NCBI GenBank assembly: GCA_024280135.1
Contig: JAJRQS010000237.1
Span: 1 to 11,224, forward strand
Length of the DNA stretch: 11,224 bases
Reading direction: 5' to 3'
DNA from: Bacteroidota bacterium
GTDB lineage: Bacteria > Bacteroidota > Bacteroidia > Chitinophagales > Saprospiraceae
Shown: positions 1 through 9,177 of the stretch, piece by piece
How positions within the stretch are numbered: the first letter of the stretch is position 1
Layout of the letters: each line of letters starts with the position of its first letter
The notes under the pieces: model-generated
What the model was told of the DNA's origin: nothing
Databases searched by the model: none
The model's input: only the letters and a program-made list of their open reading frames with translations
Position numbers and translations under genes: made by a program

Positions 1-552
1 CCTTCACGGATGAACTTAGGACAAATATTTGAAACGGTTTTAGGTTGGGCAGGTCAAGACTTAGGTGTTAAATTTGGAACACCCATTTTTGATGGTGCTT
101 TACCAAGTGAAATCGAAGAGTATCTGAATAAAGCTGATTTACCACATTTGGGTCAAACTTATCTGTATGATGGTGAAACTGGAGATAGATTCCACCAGTA
201 TGCAACGGTAGGAGTCATCTACATGTTGAAATTGTCGCACATGGTTGACGATAAGATGCATGCAAGATCCATTGGACCTTATTCTTTGATAACACAACAA
301 CCACTTGGAGGTAAAGCTCAATTTGGTGGACAGCGTTTTGGAGAAATGGAAGTATGGGCTCTTGAGGCGTATGGTGCGGCTAGTATTTTACAAGAACTAT
401 TGACTTATAAGTCAGATGATGTTCAAGGGCGTGCGAAAGCATATGAGGCGATTGTGAAAGGTCATAATTTACCCAAGCCAAATATTCCTGAATCATTTAA
501 TGTATTAGTACATGAGATTCGAGGATTGGCCTTGGATATTACTTTTGATTAG
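1..552 (+). CDS. rpoB: RNA polymerase beta subunit, C-terminal part (5' end outside window)
   Basis: This is the C-terminal 183 residues of the beta subunit of DNA-dependent RNA polymerase; the gene enters the window already in frame (Pro-Ser-Arg before the first Met at base 10), so that ATG is internal and not the start. Visible hallmarks of the beta C-terminus are [11 protein letters not shown] at the left edge, the segment [20 protein letters not shown], and [20 protein letters not shown] followed by an AYGAA helix. These are the conserved clamp and beta' contact regions at the end of every bacterial RpoB. The protein ends SLALDI-like (GLALDITFD) at a TAG stop. rpoC follows after 36 bp on the same strand, the usual rpoBC arrangement, so the two are almost certainly one transcript. 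Nothing looks damaged. Identification rests on recognised family sequence and is very secure. Confidence 0.98.
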   Translation, partial: PSRMNLGQIFETVLGWAGQDLGVKFGTPIFDGALPSEIEEYLNKADLPHLGQTYLYDGETGDRFHQYATVGVIYMLKLSHMVDDKMHARSIGPYSLITQQPLGGKAQFGGQRFGEMEVWALEAYGAASILQELLTYKSDDVQGRAKAYEAIVKGHNLPKPNIPESFNVLVHEIRGLALDITFD

Positions 553-577
553 AGCACTTTCGTGAAACTCTTTTTTT
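551..577 (+). other. Small hairpin plus T-tract in the rpoB-rpoC spacer
   Basis: The 36-bp spacer starts with AGAG (551-554), CAC (555-557), a TTTC loop, GTG (562-564), an AAA bulge and CTCT (568-571). AGAG pairs with CTCT and CAC with GTG, and seven T residues follow (571-577). This has the look of a weak intrinsic terminator or attenuator. The stem is short and bulged, so efficient termination is doubtful; the rpoB stop codon overlaps its left arm. Function is inference only. Confidence 0.3.
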
Positions 578-588
578 GACAAATTAAA

Positions 589-3500
589 ATGGCTAGCATG
601 GCTTTTAGAAATAGAAATACTCAAGAACAAAATAATGACTTTACTTCCATCACCATTAGTCTAGCGTCCCCAGATTCCATTTTGGATCGCTCGCATGGTG
701 AGGTGTTAAAGCCTGAAACAATCAACTATCGTTCATACAAACCAGAACGTGACGGTTTGTTTTGCGAAAGAATATTTGGTCCTGTAAAGGATTATGAATG
801 CTATTGTGGTAAATACAAGCGTATTCGGTACCGGGGAATAGTGTGTGATAGATGTGGGGTAGAAGTAACGGAAAAGAAAGTACGTCGTGAACGCCAAGGA
901 CATATTCAATTAGTCGTACCAGTTGTGCATACATGGTTCTTTAGATCGTTACCGAATAAATTAGGATACATACTAGGTATTCCTTCCAAAAAACTCCAAA
1001 TGATCATCTACTATGAAAGATATGTAGTGATTCAGCCAGGAGCAATGGAAGAGGAATTGTCTGTCAATGATTTAATGACGGAGGAAGAGTACTTTGAATT
1101 CTTAGATAGATTACCAAAGGAGAACCAAATGCTTCCGGATGAAGATCCACTTAAGTTTATTGCCAAAATGGGTGCTGAAGCTGTTCGGGACTTATTGGAG
1201 CGCATTAATTTCCAAGATTTATCAGCGGAGCTTAGAGAAACTGCAGCTACGGTAAAATCTCAACAAAAGAAGTCTGAAGCCCTTAAAAGGTTGAAGGTGG
1301 TTGAAGCGGTTAAAGATTCTTCTCATAGAGTAGAGAATAAACCAGAATGGGCGGTTGTCCATTACTTGCCTGTTATTCCACCAGAGCTAAGACCTTTAGT
1401 TCCTTTAGATGGTGGTCGTTTTGCGAGCTCAGATTTGAATGATTTATATCGTCGGGTCATCATTAGAAATAACCGTTTGAAGCGATTATTAGAAATAAAA
1501 GCACCTGAAGTTATATTGAGAAATGAAAAAAGAATGCTTCAAGAAGCAGTCGATTCTCTTTTCGATAACTCTAGAAAATCTAATGCTGTAAAAGTTGACG
1601 GAGGTCGTTCTCTGAAATCTTTAAGTGGCGTTTTGAAAGGAAAACAAGGACGTTTCCGTCAAAACTTATTGGGTAAACGGGTAGATTACTCTGGTCGTTC
1701 GGTAATCGTTGTTGGACCTAGTTTAAAATTACATGAATGTGGTATTCCTAAAGGAATGGCATCTGAATTATTCAAGCCTTTTATCATTAAGAAATTATTA
1801 GATAGAGGAATTGTTAAGACTGTTAAGTCAGCGAAGAAACATGTGGATCAAAAGAACCCAGTTATTTGGGAGATCTTAGAAAATATTCTGAAAGGGCATC
1901 CCGTGATGCTTAACCGGGCGCCAACGCTGCATAGATTATCCATTCAAGCTTTTCAACCCGTATTAATAGAAGGTAAAGCGATAAGATTACATCCATTAGT
2001 TTGTGGCGCTTTTAACGCCGATTTTGATGGTGACCAAATGGCTGTCCACGTACCATTAAGTAATGCAGCTATTTTGGAGGCGCAAGTTTTGATGCTTTCT
2101 GCTCATAATATGTTGAACCCACAAAATGGAACACCAATCACACTGCCTTCACAGGATATGGTATTGGGACTGTACTATTTGACGAAAGTACTAAAATCTA
2201 AAGGGGATAGAGTTGTACGAGGAGAGGGTAGGACTTTCTACTCACCAGAAGAGGTAGAAATTGCATACGCAGAAGGGAAAGTGGACTTGCATGCGGAAAT
2301 CACAGTCCGAGATATGATTGAAGAGGATGGTGAATTGAAGTTAGCTAGAATTAAAACAACTGTGGGTCGTGTATTATTTAACGAAGCAAGACCAGCAACG
2401 ATTCCTTTCATCAATGAATTGCTGACGAAAAAGAACTTGAAAAATATCATCCATAACATCATGCTTCGTACGGATGTACCAACAACAGCAAAGTTCTTGG
2501 ATGATATTAAGGAAATGGGATTCAGTTGGTCATTTAAAGGAGGGCTATCCTTTAACTTGGGTGATTTGATTAATCCGTCTAACAAGACAGAGGTATTAGA
2601 GGAAGCTCAAAAAGAAGTTGATGGCATTCAAGCAAACTATAACATGGGTATTATCACCGACAATGAACGGTATAATAAGGTTATTGACAAGTGGAATGAT
2701 GCAGATAGAAAGATTACCGAGAAATTGATGAACGAAATTGAAGAACATAAGGATGGTTTTAACTCAGTGTATATGATGTTGCACTCTGGTGCACGTGGAT
2801 CGCAAGCACAGATTAAACAGCTTTGTGGTTTGAGAGGATTGATGGCTAAACCTAGAAAATCTGGTGATACTGGTGGGGCTGTAATCGAAAACCCAATTTT
2901 ATCAAACTTTGTACAAGGATTAAGTGTATTAGAGTATTTTATCTCGACACACGGTGCGCGTAAAGGTTTGGCGGATACAGCTTTGAAGACTGCAGATGCA
3001 GGTTATCTGACTAGAAGACTGGTTGATGTAAGTCAAGACGTTGTTATTCGTGAAGTTGATTGTGATACGTTAAGAGGTATTAAGACAAAAGCGATTACGG
3101 ATGGCGAAATGGTTATTCAATCTCTTGCGGATAGAATAGAAGGTAGATACTCTTTATATGATATTTTTTCACCAGAAACAGATAACCTTTTAGTTGAAGC
3201 TGCTGAATACATTACAACTGAAATGGCTAAGACTATTGAGGCTCTAGGAATTGAAGAAGTTGATATTAGATCTGTTTTGACTTGTGATACAAAGCGTGGT
3301 GTTTGTGCCAAGTGTTATGGTAAAAACTTAGCAACAGGACGTATTGCTGAAGAGGGTGATGCAGTCGGTATTATTGCGGCACAGTCTATTGGAGAGCCAG
3401 GTACACAGTTGACACTTCGGACTTTCCACGTAGGGGGTGTTGCCTCTATTGGAAAAACAGAATCGAGTTTGTCTGCTACTTTCTCTGGGCGTTTAGAATA

Positions 3501-4899
3501 TGATTCTAGTTTGCGTTGGGCTGACAAGAAGATAGATGGTAAAATGACAAAAATTGTCATTACTCGTACAGGAGAATACAAGATTGTGGATGAAAAAACG
3601 GGAGCAACACTTATGTCCAGTTACATTCCTTATGGAGCCACATTAGATAAGAATGACGGAGATATTTTGACGAAAGGCGATATCATCTGTAATTGGGATC
3701 CTTTTAATAATCTAATTATCTCTCAGGATACGGGTATCATTCAGTTTGATGGTATCGTGAGTGGTATCACCTATAGAACAGAACGTTCAGATCAAACTGG
3801 TACCTCTGAAATGGTAATTGTTGAAACGAAGGATAAGAAAATTAACCCTGCTATTCATTTAGTAGATAAAAATGGTGAAGTATTACGTACGTATCCTTTA
3901 CCTATGGGGTCTTATGTACAAGTGAAAGATGGGCAAAAAATTGAAGCTGGGGACAACTTAGCAAAGATGCCTCGAAAGCTTGGAAAGATTCAGGATATCA
4001 CGGGTGGTCTGCCAAGGGTAACAGAACTTTTTGAAGCTAGAAACCCTGCTAAGCCTGCTGTAATGTCTGAAATCGATGGTATTGTTAAAGTAACCAATAC
4101 GATTAAGCGTGGTAATAGAGAATATTGGGTAGAGTCTAAGGATCAAAAGAAAGTACACAAATATTTGATTCCTTTATCTAGACACGTATTAGTTCAAGAC
4201 GGAGACTTGGTAAGAGCGGGTATGGCAATGACAGAAGGGGCACTAGCACCTAAGGATATCCTCGATGTTCAAGGCTCGTTTGCTGTACAAACCTATTTAA
4301 TAAATGGGGTGCAAGAAGTTTATCGTTCTCAGGGTATTACTATTAATGATAAGCACATTGAAGTGATTGTTAGGCAGATGATGCGTCAAGTTGAAATTAC
4401 AGATGCTGGAGATACGACTTTCTTGGAAAGAGAAACTTCTGTTAATTATCTGGTACAAGAAGAGAATGATAGAATCTTTGATAAGAAGTATGTGACTGAT
4501 GCAGGTGGTTCTACAAATTACCGAGCAGGACAATTACTTTCCTTACGGGAATTGCGTGAAGAAAATTCAAACTTGAAGCGTAATGATATGAAAGCTATGG
4601 CGTTTAGAGATGCACAACCTGCAACAGCTAAACCAGTACTTTTAGGTATTACTAAAGCTTCTCTTTCTACCGAAAGTTGGATTTCTGCGGCTTCGTTCCA
4701 AGAAACAACTAAAGTATTGAGTATGGCTGCTATTGGTGGTAAGTCTGACCCTCTTATGGGATTAAAGGAAAACGTTATTGTGGGTAAGAAAATACCTGCA
4801 GGAACGGGGCTTCCTAAGTTCAGAAAGTTAATGGTCATGGAAAGTGTAGAAGAATACAAAGAAGTAGTGACTGAAGAGGAAGTCGCTACTGAAGAGTAA
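589..4899 (+). CDS. rpoC: RNA polymerase beta' subunit
   Basis: Complete beta' subunit, 1436 residues (E. coli has 1407), forming the catalytic centre of RNA polymerase with beta. Visible elements in order: the N-terminal zinc site C71/C73/C86/C89; the absolutely conserved NADFDGD with Mg-binding D478, D480 and D482; the bridge helix around residues 790-815 ([15 protein letters not shown]); the second zinc site C825, C899, C906, C909; and the trigger loop [16 protein letters not shown] with R944 and catalytic-assist H947. The trigger loop is interrupted by a large insertion, about residues 951-1135, in the place of the SI3 insertion of many Gram-negative enzymes, before [13 protein letters not shown] resumes the core. 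The C-terminus is acidic. A second in-frame ATG at 598 gives MAFRN, the usual Bacteroidota N-terminus, so the true start may be Met4; 589 has the more A-rich upstream sequence. It is co-transcribed with rpoB and ends at the terminator 20 bp downstream. Confidence 0.98.
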   Translation: MASMAFRNRNTQEQNNDFTSITISLASPDSILDRSHGEVLKPETINYRSYKPERDGLFCERIFGPVKDYECYCGKYKRIRYRGIVCDRCGVEVTEKKVRRERQGHIQLVVPVVHTWFFRSLPNKLGYILGIPSKKLQMIIYYERYVVIQPGAMEEELSVNDLMTEEEYFEFLDRLPKENQMLPDEDPLKFIAKMGAEAVRDLLERINFQDLSAELRETAATVKSQQKKSEALKRLKVVEAVKDSSHRVENKPEWAVVHYLPVIPPELRPLVPLDGGRFASSDLNDLYRRVIIRNNRLKRLLEIKAPEVILRNEKRMLQEAVDSLFDNSRKSNAVKVDGGRSLKSLSGVLKGKQGRFRQNLLGKRVDYSGRSVIVVGPSLKLHECGIPKGMASELFKPFIIKKLLDRGIVKTVKSAKKHVDQKNPVIWEILENILKGHPVMLNRAPTLHRLSIQAFQPVLIEGKAIRLHPLVCGAFNADFDGDQMAVHVPLSNAAILEAQVLMLSAHNMLNPQNGTPITLPSQDMVLGLYYLTKVLKSKGDRVVRGEGRTFYSPEEVEIAYAEGKVDLHAEITVRDMIEEDGELKLARIKTTVGRVLFNEARPATIPFINELLTKKNLKNIIHNIMLRTDVPTTAKFLDDIKEMGFSWSFKGGLSFNLGDLINPSNKTEVLEEAQKEVDGIQANYNMGIITDNERYNKVIDKWNDADRKITEKLMNEIEEHKDGFNSVYMMLHSGARGSQAQIKQLCGLRGLMAKPRKSGDTGGAVIENPILSNFVQGLSVLEYFISTHGARKGLADTALKTADAGYLTRRLVDVSQDVVIREVDCDTLRGIKTKAITDGEMVIQSLADRIEGRYSLYDIFSPETDNLLVEAAEYITTEMAKTIEALGIEEVDIRSVLTCDTKRGVCAKCYGKNLATGRIAEEGDAVGIIAAQSIGEPGTQLTLRTFHVGGVASIGKTESSLSATFSGRLEYDSSLRWADKKIDGKMTKIVITRTGEYKIVDEKTGATLMSSYIPYGATLDKNDGDILTKGDIICNWDPFNNLIISQDTGIIQFDGIVSGITYRTERSDQTGTSEMVIVETKDKKINPAIHLVDKNGEVLRTYPLPMGSYVQVKDGQKIEAGDNLAKMPRKLGKIQDITGGLPRVTELFEARNPAKPAVMSEIDGIVKVTNTIKRGNREYWVESKDQKKVHKYLIPLSRHVLVQDGDLVRAGMAMTEGALAPKDILDVQGSFAVQTYLINGVQEVYRSQGITINDKHIEVIVRQMMRQVEITDAGDTTFLERETSVNYLVQEENDRIFDKKYVTDAGGSTNYRAGQLLSLRELREENSNLKRNDMKAMAFRDAQPATAKPVLLGITKASLSTESWISAASFQETTKVLSMAAIGGKSDPLMGLKENVIVGKKIPAGTGLPKFRKLMVMESVEEYKEVVTEEEVATEE

Positions 4900-4918
4900 T
4901 TTCTTCTAAAATGATATT

Positions 4919-4955
4919 AAAAAAGCGTAATGGTTATCCATTGCGCTTTTTTTTT
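4919..4955 (+). terminator. Intrinsic terminator of rpoBC, probably bidirectional
   Basis: A 15-bp stem (4919-4933 with 4938-4952) with one U-G wobble and a TTAT loop begins 20 bp after the rpoC stop and runs into nine T residues (4947-4955). The core pairs are GCGTAATGG with CCATTGCGC. Because the left arm begins with six A residues, the minus strand also reads hairpin then T6, so it can serve the convergent pyruvate carboxylase gene too. If so, the pyc transcript carries about 220 nt of 3' leader-out that includes the repeat array. Confidence 0.9.
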
Positions 4956-4970
4956 AGGTATACCATACCT
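4956..4970. repeat. Short perfect inverted repeat beside the terminator
   Basis: AGGTAT and ATACCT flank a 3-base ACC centre immediately after the T-tract of the rpoC terminator and just before the 69-bp array. It could be a protein-binding palindrome or simply the edge of the inserted repeat element; there is no T-tract after it. No function is assigned. Confidence 0.45.
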
Positions 4971-5176
4971 AAATGCAGCAGTACGCACCCCAAAGTCCCA
5001 ACGGACCGGCACCCAAACCCAAGTTTGGATGCAAGTCCAAACGCATGCATGTACACCAGCAAAGTCCCTACGGGACGGCACCCAACCCAAGTTTGGACGC
5101 AAGTCCAAACGCAAGCATGTACGCCCCTCAAAGTCCCTACGGGACGGCACCCAAACCCAAGATTGGACGTAAGTCC
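4971..5176. repeat. Tandem array of 69-bp units with two hairpins each (REP-like)
   Basis: Unit 1 is 4992-5060, unit 2 is 5061-5129 and unit 3 starts at 5130 and fades out at 5176; 4971-4991 is a diverged tail of a further unit. Each full unit begins AAAGTCCC. Hairpin A is GTCCC-TAC-GGGAC at 5064-5076 and 5133-5145, weaker in unit 1. Hairpin B is an 8-bp stem GTTTGGAC/GTCCAAAC around GCAA: 5023-5042 with one G-U wobble in unit 1, 5091-5110 perfect in unit 2, and 5165-5176 reduced to 4 bp with GTAA in unit 3. In unit 1, CCAAAC just upstream can alternatively pair with GTTTGG. Base composition is C-rich on the plus strand, unlike the surrounding genes. The last unit ends inside the stop codon of the minus-strand carboxylase gene. 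It resembles REP/BIME-type intergenic repeats; mobility or RNA function is not shown. Confidence 0.85.
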
Positions 5177-8100
5177 TACGACTCCAAAACAATAACCAAA
5201 TCATCCTGACCGACCATCGTTTTCACCTTCAATACAACGGATGTAACCACTCCGGCGATAGGGGAGGAAACAGTTGTTTCCATCTTCATGGCTTCGATCA
5301 CAAATAAAGGATCATTTACTTTAACTTTGTCCCCTTGCTTAACAAGGATTTCAGAAATGGAACCCTGCAAAGGAGCACCAACTTCATTTGGCGCTGTAGC
5401 TTTTTGGTGGATCACTTCAGTGGACGCAGCGTTGTTATCGTTAATGGAGATAGTTCTGGTTTGTCCGTTGAGTTTAAAGGTAACGAGGCGTTCTCCTTTT
5501 TCATTAGGTTCAGACATATATCTGAACTGAATGAGCACCCTTTTTCCAGGCTCCAGTTCAACTAACACTTCTTCACCCGCTTTCAGACCAAAGAAATAGG
5601 TCGTGGTGGGTAGCCATTGAACCTTGCCATATTTTTCTACGTGTTCCCTAAAATCAGCAAACACTTTCGGATAGAGTAAGAAGGACAATAAATCTGTCAT
5701 CTCCATTTGCTTCCCAAATTTCTTTTTAAAGGATTTGAACTCTTTGACAAAATCAATTTGCTTTAAATTTTTATTGGGTTTGTGCTTATAAGGCTTTTCA
5801 TCTCTTAGCACCAACTTTTGAAAACTTTTAGGGAAGCCGCCCTTTATCTGTCCCAAGTCTCCTCGCATCAAAGCTTTTACACTGTCAGGAAACGCCAAGG
5901 TATTATCCTTTTGTAAGACATCCTCTTTCGTTAAATTGTTAGAAGTCATAAACATCGCCATATCCCCAACTACTTTCGATGAAGGTGTCACTTTGATGAT
6001 ATCTCCAAATAATTGATTGGCAATAATGTAGTTTTTCTTAATGGTTTCGAATTGATCTTCGAGCCCAAGTCCACGCGCTTGAGGACGTAAGTTGGAGTAT
6101 TGTCCACCAGGGATTTCATGATTATAGACTTCTGCTGTACCGGCACGTAGTTCTGTTTCAAATGGATAATACACTTCTCGTACCGCTTCCCAATAATTAG
6201 AAAAACCATTCAAAGAATCAATGTTAATAGGATTTTCTCGACGGTGTCCTTTTAGACTGGCAGCGATACTATTAAAATTTGGTTGTGAGGTCAATCCAGA
6301 CATGGATGCAAGGCTCACATCTATAATATCTACGCCAGCATTAACCGCAGTTATTAATGTACTACTTTGAATACCAGCCGTATCATGCGTATGCAAATGA
6401 ATCGGTAAATCAATATTCTTTTTTAATTCTTTTATTAAGATTTCGGCAGCTTTTGGTTTTAATAATCCTGCCATATCTTTGATGGCTAAAATATGGGCAC
6501 CAGCATCTTCAATGCGACGAGCCAAATCAATGTAATATTGCAAATCAAATTTGGTTCGTTCTGGATCCGTAATATCACCAGTGTAACAAATGGATACTTC
6601 TGCGAGTGATTCCGTTTCTTTGCGTACTGTTTTAATACTGGTTTCCATTGCTTTCAACCAGTTCAAACTATCAAATATCCTAAAGACGTCAATACCGGTC
6701 TTCGCCGCTTCTACAACAAATTTTGCTACTAGGTTATCAGGGTAGGCTGTATATCCTACCGCATTAGAGCCTCTCAATAACATTTGTAATAAAGTATTTG
6801 GAATATCCTTGCGCAATAGTCTTAAACGCTCCCAAGGATCTTCTTTCAAAAAACGCATCGCTACATCAAAAGTAGCCCCTCCCCAGACCTCCATGGAAAA
6901 AACATTATGACCATGATGAAAAGCAAAACTCTTAGCAACTCGCATCAAATCCAAAGTCCGCATTCTAGTTGCAAGCAATGATTGGTGCGCATCTCTAAAG
7001 GTTGTATCTGTATATTGTATGGCTCTAGTTTGTTTGATTTTTTGTGCAAACTTATCCGGACCTAGTTCTGTCAATAAGGCTTTAGAACCTTTTTGAAAAA
7101 CAATGTTTGCGGGATATTCTGGAGCAGTAGCAGGTCTAAATACTTTTCTAGAATCAATATATTTGACATCAGGATTGCCATTTACGATGACGTTGCCGAC
7201 AAATTTTAACATCTTGGTACCCCGGTCTTTGCGCTTTGGTATTTTAAATAGTTCTGGGTGATCTGGAATAAAATTCACAGTCGCTTCGCCAGAAATAAAA
7301 ACAGGATGCTCCAACAAGTTTAGCAAAAATCCAATGTTCGTTTTGACTCCTCGTATTCTAAATTCACGAAGGGTTCTATGTAACCTTTTGGCAACACCTT
7401 CTATTTTTCGACCTTGCCCAGTTACCTTGACGAGCATACTATCAAAGAATGGCGAAATAGTCGCTCCGGCATAAGCACTACCTGCATCAAGTCTTATCCC
7501 AAAACCGGCTGCACTCCTGTATGCCGTTAAAGTTCCATAGTCAGGTGTGAAGTCATTTTCTGGATCTTCAGTCGTGATTCTGCATTGAATGGCACAACCA
7601 TTTATTTTGATGCTGTCTTGGCTGTCAATATAGATACCTGGTGCAGATAGCGGATGGCCCATCGAAATCAAAATTTGAGAACGTACGATGTCTATATCGG
7701 TGATCTCTTCGGTAATGGTATGTTCTACTTGGATACGAGGATTTACTTCAATGAAATATATATTCTCCTCCTTATCTATTAAAAATTCGACGGTTCCGGC
7801 ACAGTAATAATTTGCCTGCCGACCTAGACGTAATGCATAATCATATAGCTTATCTTTGGTCTTCTGGGAAATGGATACGCAAGGTGCCACTTCGACCACT
7901 TTTTGAAACCGTCTTTGAACCGAACAATCTCTTTCAAAAAGGTGTACTAAGTTGCCATATTTGTCTCCTAGTAATTGAACTTCAAGATGTTTTGGCTCCG
8001 CAATGAATTTTTCAATAAAAACAGTACCATCATTGAATGACTTCTCAGCTTCGCCACTGGCTTCTTCAAATAAAGTAGGAAAGTCTTTTTCGTTATGAAC

Positions 8101-8637
8101 CACACGCATGCCACGACCACCACCGCCTGCAGCCGCTTTTATCATAACAGGAAACCCTATTTTTTTTGCCTCTTTCAATCCCGCTTGAGCCGTCTTTGCT
8201 TCATTTTTTCCACCTTCAATTAATGGAACTTTAGCCGCTCTAGCCAATTTTTTAGCTGCGACCTTATCGCCGAGCATTTCCATTGTCTCAGGGCTAGGGC
8301 CAATAAAGACGATTCCTTCAGCTCTACACCTTTTAGCAAATTCAACATTTTCCGAAAGGAATCCATAACCGGGATGAATGGCGTCAACCCCTATTTCTTT
8401 CGCTAAATTAATAATCCTATCGATATCCAAATATGGTTTTAAGGGCTCATCATCTAATCCGATTTTGTAGCTTTCATCCGCTTTATACCTGTGTAATGCA
8501 TATCTATCTTCGTAGGTATAGATGGCAACCGTTCGGATATTTAATTCAGAGATGGCACGTAAGATTCTGATGGCAATCTCACTTCGGTTTGCAACTAGAA
8601 CTTTCTTGAATGGTTTAATCTTGACTTTTTTGGACAT
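5176..8637 (-). CDS. pyc: Pyruvate carboxylase, complete single-chain enzyme
   Basis: A 1153-residue biotin enzyme, the normal length for the one-chain form, that makes oxaloacetate from pyruvate, bicarbonate and ATP to refill the TCA cycle. Domains: biotin carboxylase about 10-460, with VLVANRSEIAIRI, the ATP-grasp glycine loop GGGGRGM (171-177) and EVNPRIQVEHT (297-307, catalytic R301); carboxyltransferase about 540-810, with YTDTTFRDAHQSLLATR, D549, K720 (the lysine carbamylated in this family) and the metal histidines H749/H751 of HTHDTAG; then a linker and C-terminal biotin carrier domain with AMKM, biotinylated K1118. The order BC-CT-BCCP and HTHDTAG distinguish it from acetyl-CoA carboxylase subunits and favour it over oxaloacetate decarboxylase, which lacks the BC half. 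The TAG stop lies at the edge of the 69-bp repeat array. It is separated from the upstream genes by a terminator, so it should have its own promoter in 8638-8721; TATCTTTA at 8670-8677 (minus) is a weak -7 candidate. No frameshift or missing key residue was seen. Confidence 0.97.
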   Translation of the reverse strand: MSKKVKIKPFKKVLVANRSEIAIRILRAISELNIRTVAIYTYEDRYALHRYKADESYKIGLDDEPLKPYLDIDRIINLAKEIGVDAIHPGYGFLSENVEFAKRCRAEGIVFIGPSPETMEMLGDKVAAKKLARAAKVPLIEGGKNEAKTAQAGLKEAKKIGFPVMIKAAAGGGGRGMRVVHNEKDFPTLFEEASGEAEKSFNDGTVFIEKFIAEPKHLEVQLLGDKYGNLVHLFERDCSVQRRFQKVVEVAPCVSISQKTKDKLYDYALRLGRQANYYCAGTVEFLIDKEENIYFIEVNPRIQVEHTITEEITDIDIVRSQILISMGHPLSAPGIYIDSQDSIKINGCAIQCRITTEDPENDFTPDYGTLTAYRSAAGFGIRLDAGSAYAGATISPFFDSMLVKVTGQGRKIEGVAKRLHRTLREFRIRGVKTNIGFLLNLLEHPVFISGEATVNFIPDHPELFKIPKRKDRGTKMLKFVGNVIVNGNPDVKYIDSRKVFRPATAPEYPANIVFQKGSKALLTELGPDKFAQKIKQTRAIQYTDTTFRDAHQSLLATRMRTLDLMRVAKSFAFHHGHNVFSMEVWGGATFDVAMRFLKEDPWERLRLLRKDIPNTLLQMLLRGSNAVGYTAYPDNLVAKFVVEAAKTGIDVFRIFDSLNWLKAMETSIKTVRKETESLAEVSICYTGDITDPERTKFDLQYYIDLARRIEDAGAHILAIKDMAGLLKPKAAEILIKELKKNIDLPIHLHTHDTAGIQSSTLITAVNAGVDIIDVSLASMSGLTSQPNFNSIAASLKGHRRENPINIDSLNGFSNYWEAVREVYYPFETELRAGTAEVYNHEIPGGQYSNLRPQARGLGLEDQFETIKKNYIIANQLFGDIIKVTPSSKVVGDMAMFMTSNNLTKEDVLQKDNTLAFPDSVKALMRGDLGQIKGGFPKSFQKLVLRDEKPYKHKPNKNLKQIDFVKEFKSFKKKFGKQMEMTDLLSFLLYPKVFADFREHVEKYGKVQWLPTTTYFFGLKAGEEVLVELEPGKRVLIQFRYMSEPNEKGERLVTFKLNGQTRTISINDNNAASTEVIHQKATAPNEVGAPLQGSISEILVKQGDKVKVNDPLFVIEAMKMETTVSSPIAGVVTSVVLKVKTMVGQDDLVIVLES

Positions 8638-8721
8638 TTGCTTTATCTATCGTTAAAAAAAAAGTTGAGTAAAGATAAGGAATCTTTATGTGTAATTCTA
8701 CGCGAGAATGGGGCGAATATT

Positions 8722-8759
8722 AAAAAAATCCGAATTTAGCTATGGCTGATTCGGATTTT
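8722..8759 (-). terminator. Intrinsic terminator downstream of the proline-rich gene
   Basis: A perfect 11-bp stem (8725-8735 with 8749-8759, arms AAAATCCGAAT and ATTCGGATTTT) encloses a 13-base loop, in which AGC and GCT can pair further. On the minus strand the hairpin ends in seven T residues (complement of 8722-8728). It lies 31 bp past the stop codon of the 8791-9177 gene and upstream of the pyruvate carboxylase gene, so it separates these transcription units. Confidence 0.85.
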
Positions 8760-8790
8760 CTTCTCTGTTCTCTTATTTATTGGCTCTAAG

Positions 8791-9177
8791 TCAATTAGGG
8801 CTAACTACTTCTGCTTTTGGAGGCATGGGCAATGCAGGCGGCACGACTGGTTCGCTTTCTACTGGTTCGGGTATCCTCTTTTCAGCATGCTGAGTAACCA
8901 CGCGTTTCTTGGGTTTTGGGTGTCGAAATCCATCATGCTCCACTGGTGGCTCAGGACCTCTAGGATCTTCCGTTTCAGGATGTTTAGTGATAGTAGCGTT
9001 TTTAGACTCAGTTTGTTTTTGAGATGCAGACCTTTTAGGTTTTTGAATAATCTCCGCAGGGATAGAGGCACGAGTAGGCTCAGGTGGCATCGGTAATTCA
9101 AAATTTTCTTGCGCAAAAGAATAGGTGCAGGAAAATAAAGAGACTAAGAAGAAAGATAATATTTTAGCTTTGATCAT
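8791..9177 (-). CDS. Small proline-rich exported protein, function unknown
   Basis: A 128-residue protein of no family I recognise. Met1 at 9177 was chosen because it gives a textbook signal peptide: MIKAK, a hydrophobic stretch LSFFLVSLFSCTYSFA, and likely cleavage after A22 or Q23. LFSC (14-17) could alternatively act as a poor lipobox, making it a lipoprotein. An upstream in-frame ATG at 9222 (and TTG at 9234) would add a second hydrophobic stretch and is less likely. The mature part, about 105 residues, has 22 prolines, is rich in Glu, Lys and Arg, shows no helix-forming hydrophobic core, and carries the motif LPMPP twice, near each end (28-32 and 116-120). It is probably an extended, disordered periplasmic or surface protein. 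It lies 99 bp after the TerB-like gene on the same strand, with no clear promoter between and a terminator behind, so it is likely the second gene of that operon. Confidence 0.7.
   Translation of the reverse strand: MIKAKILSFFLVSLFSCTYSFAQENFELPMPPEPTRASIPAEIIQKPKRSASQKQTESKNATITKHPETEDPRGPEPPVEHDGFRHPKPKKRVVTQHAEKRIPEPVESEPVVPPALPMPPKAEVVSPN

Noticed and set aside
576..581. TTGACA resembling a sigma-70 -35 box before rpoC
   Set aside because: No -10 or Bacteroidota -7 element follows within the few bases before the rpoC start, and this phylum does not use the TTGACA consensus.
2238..2585. 115-codon minus-strand frame inside rpoC (also those at 4518-4859 and others)
   Set aside because: They lie wholly within the secure rpoC frame on the opposite strand and have no recognisable domains.
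4971..5176. CRISPR array
   Set aside because: The whole 69-bp unit is repeated, including the part that would be spacer, and there are no unique spacers or cas genes.
4911..5209. Several overlapping open frames on both strands through the repeat region (for example 4911-5195 plus, 4917-5204 minus)
   Set aside because: The repeat period of 69 is a multiple of three, so a stop-free unit leaves several frames open at once. The translations are mere repetitions of the unit and resemble no protein.
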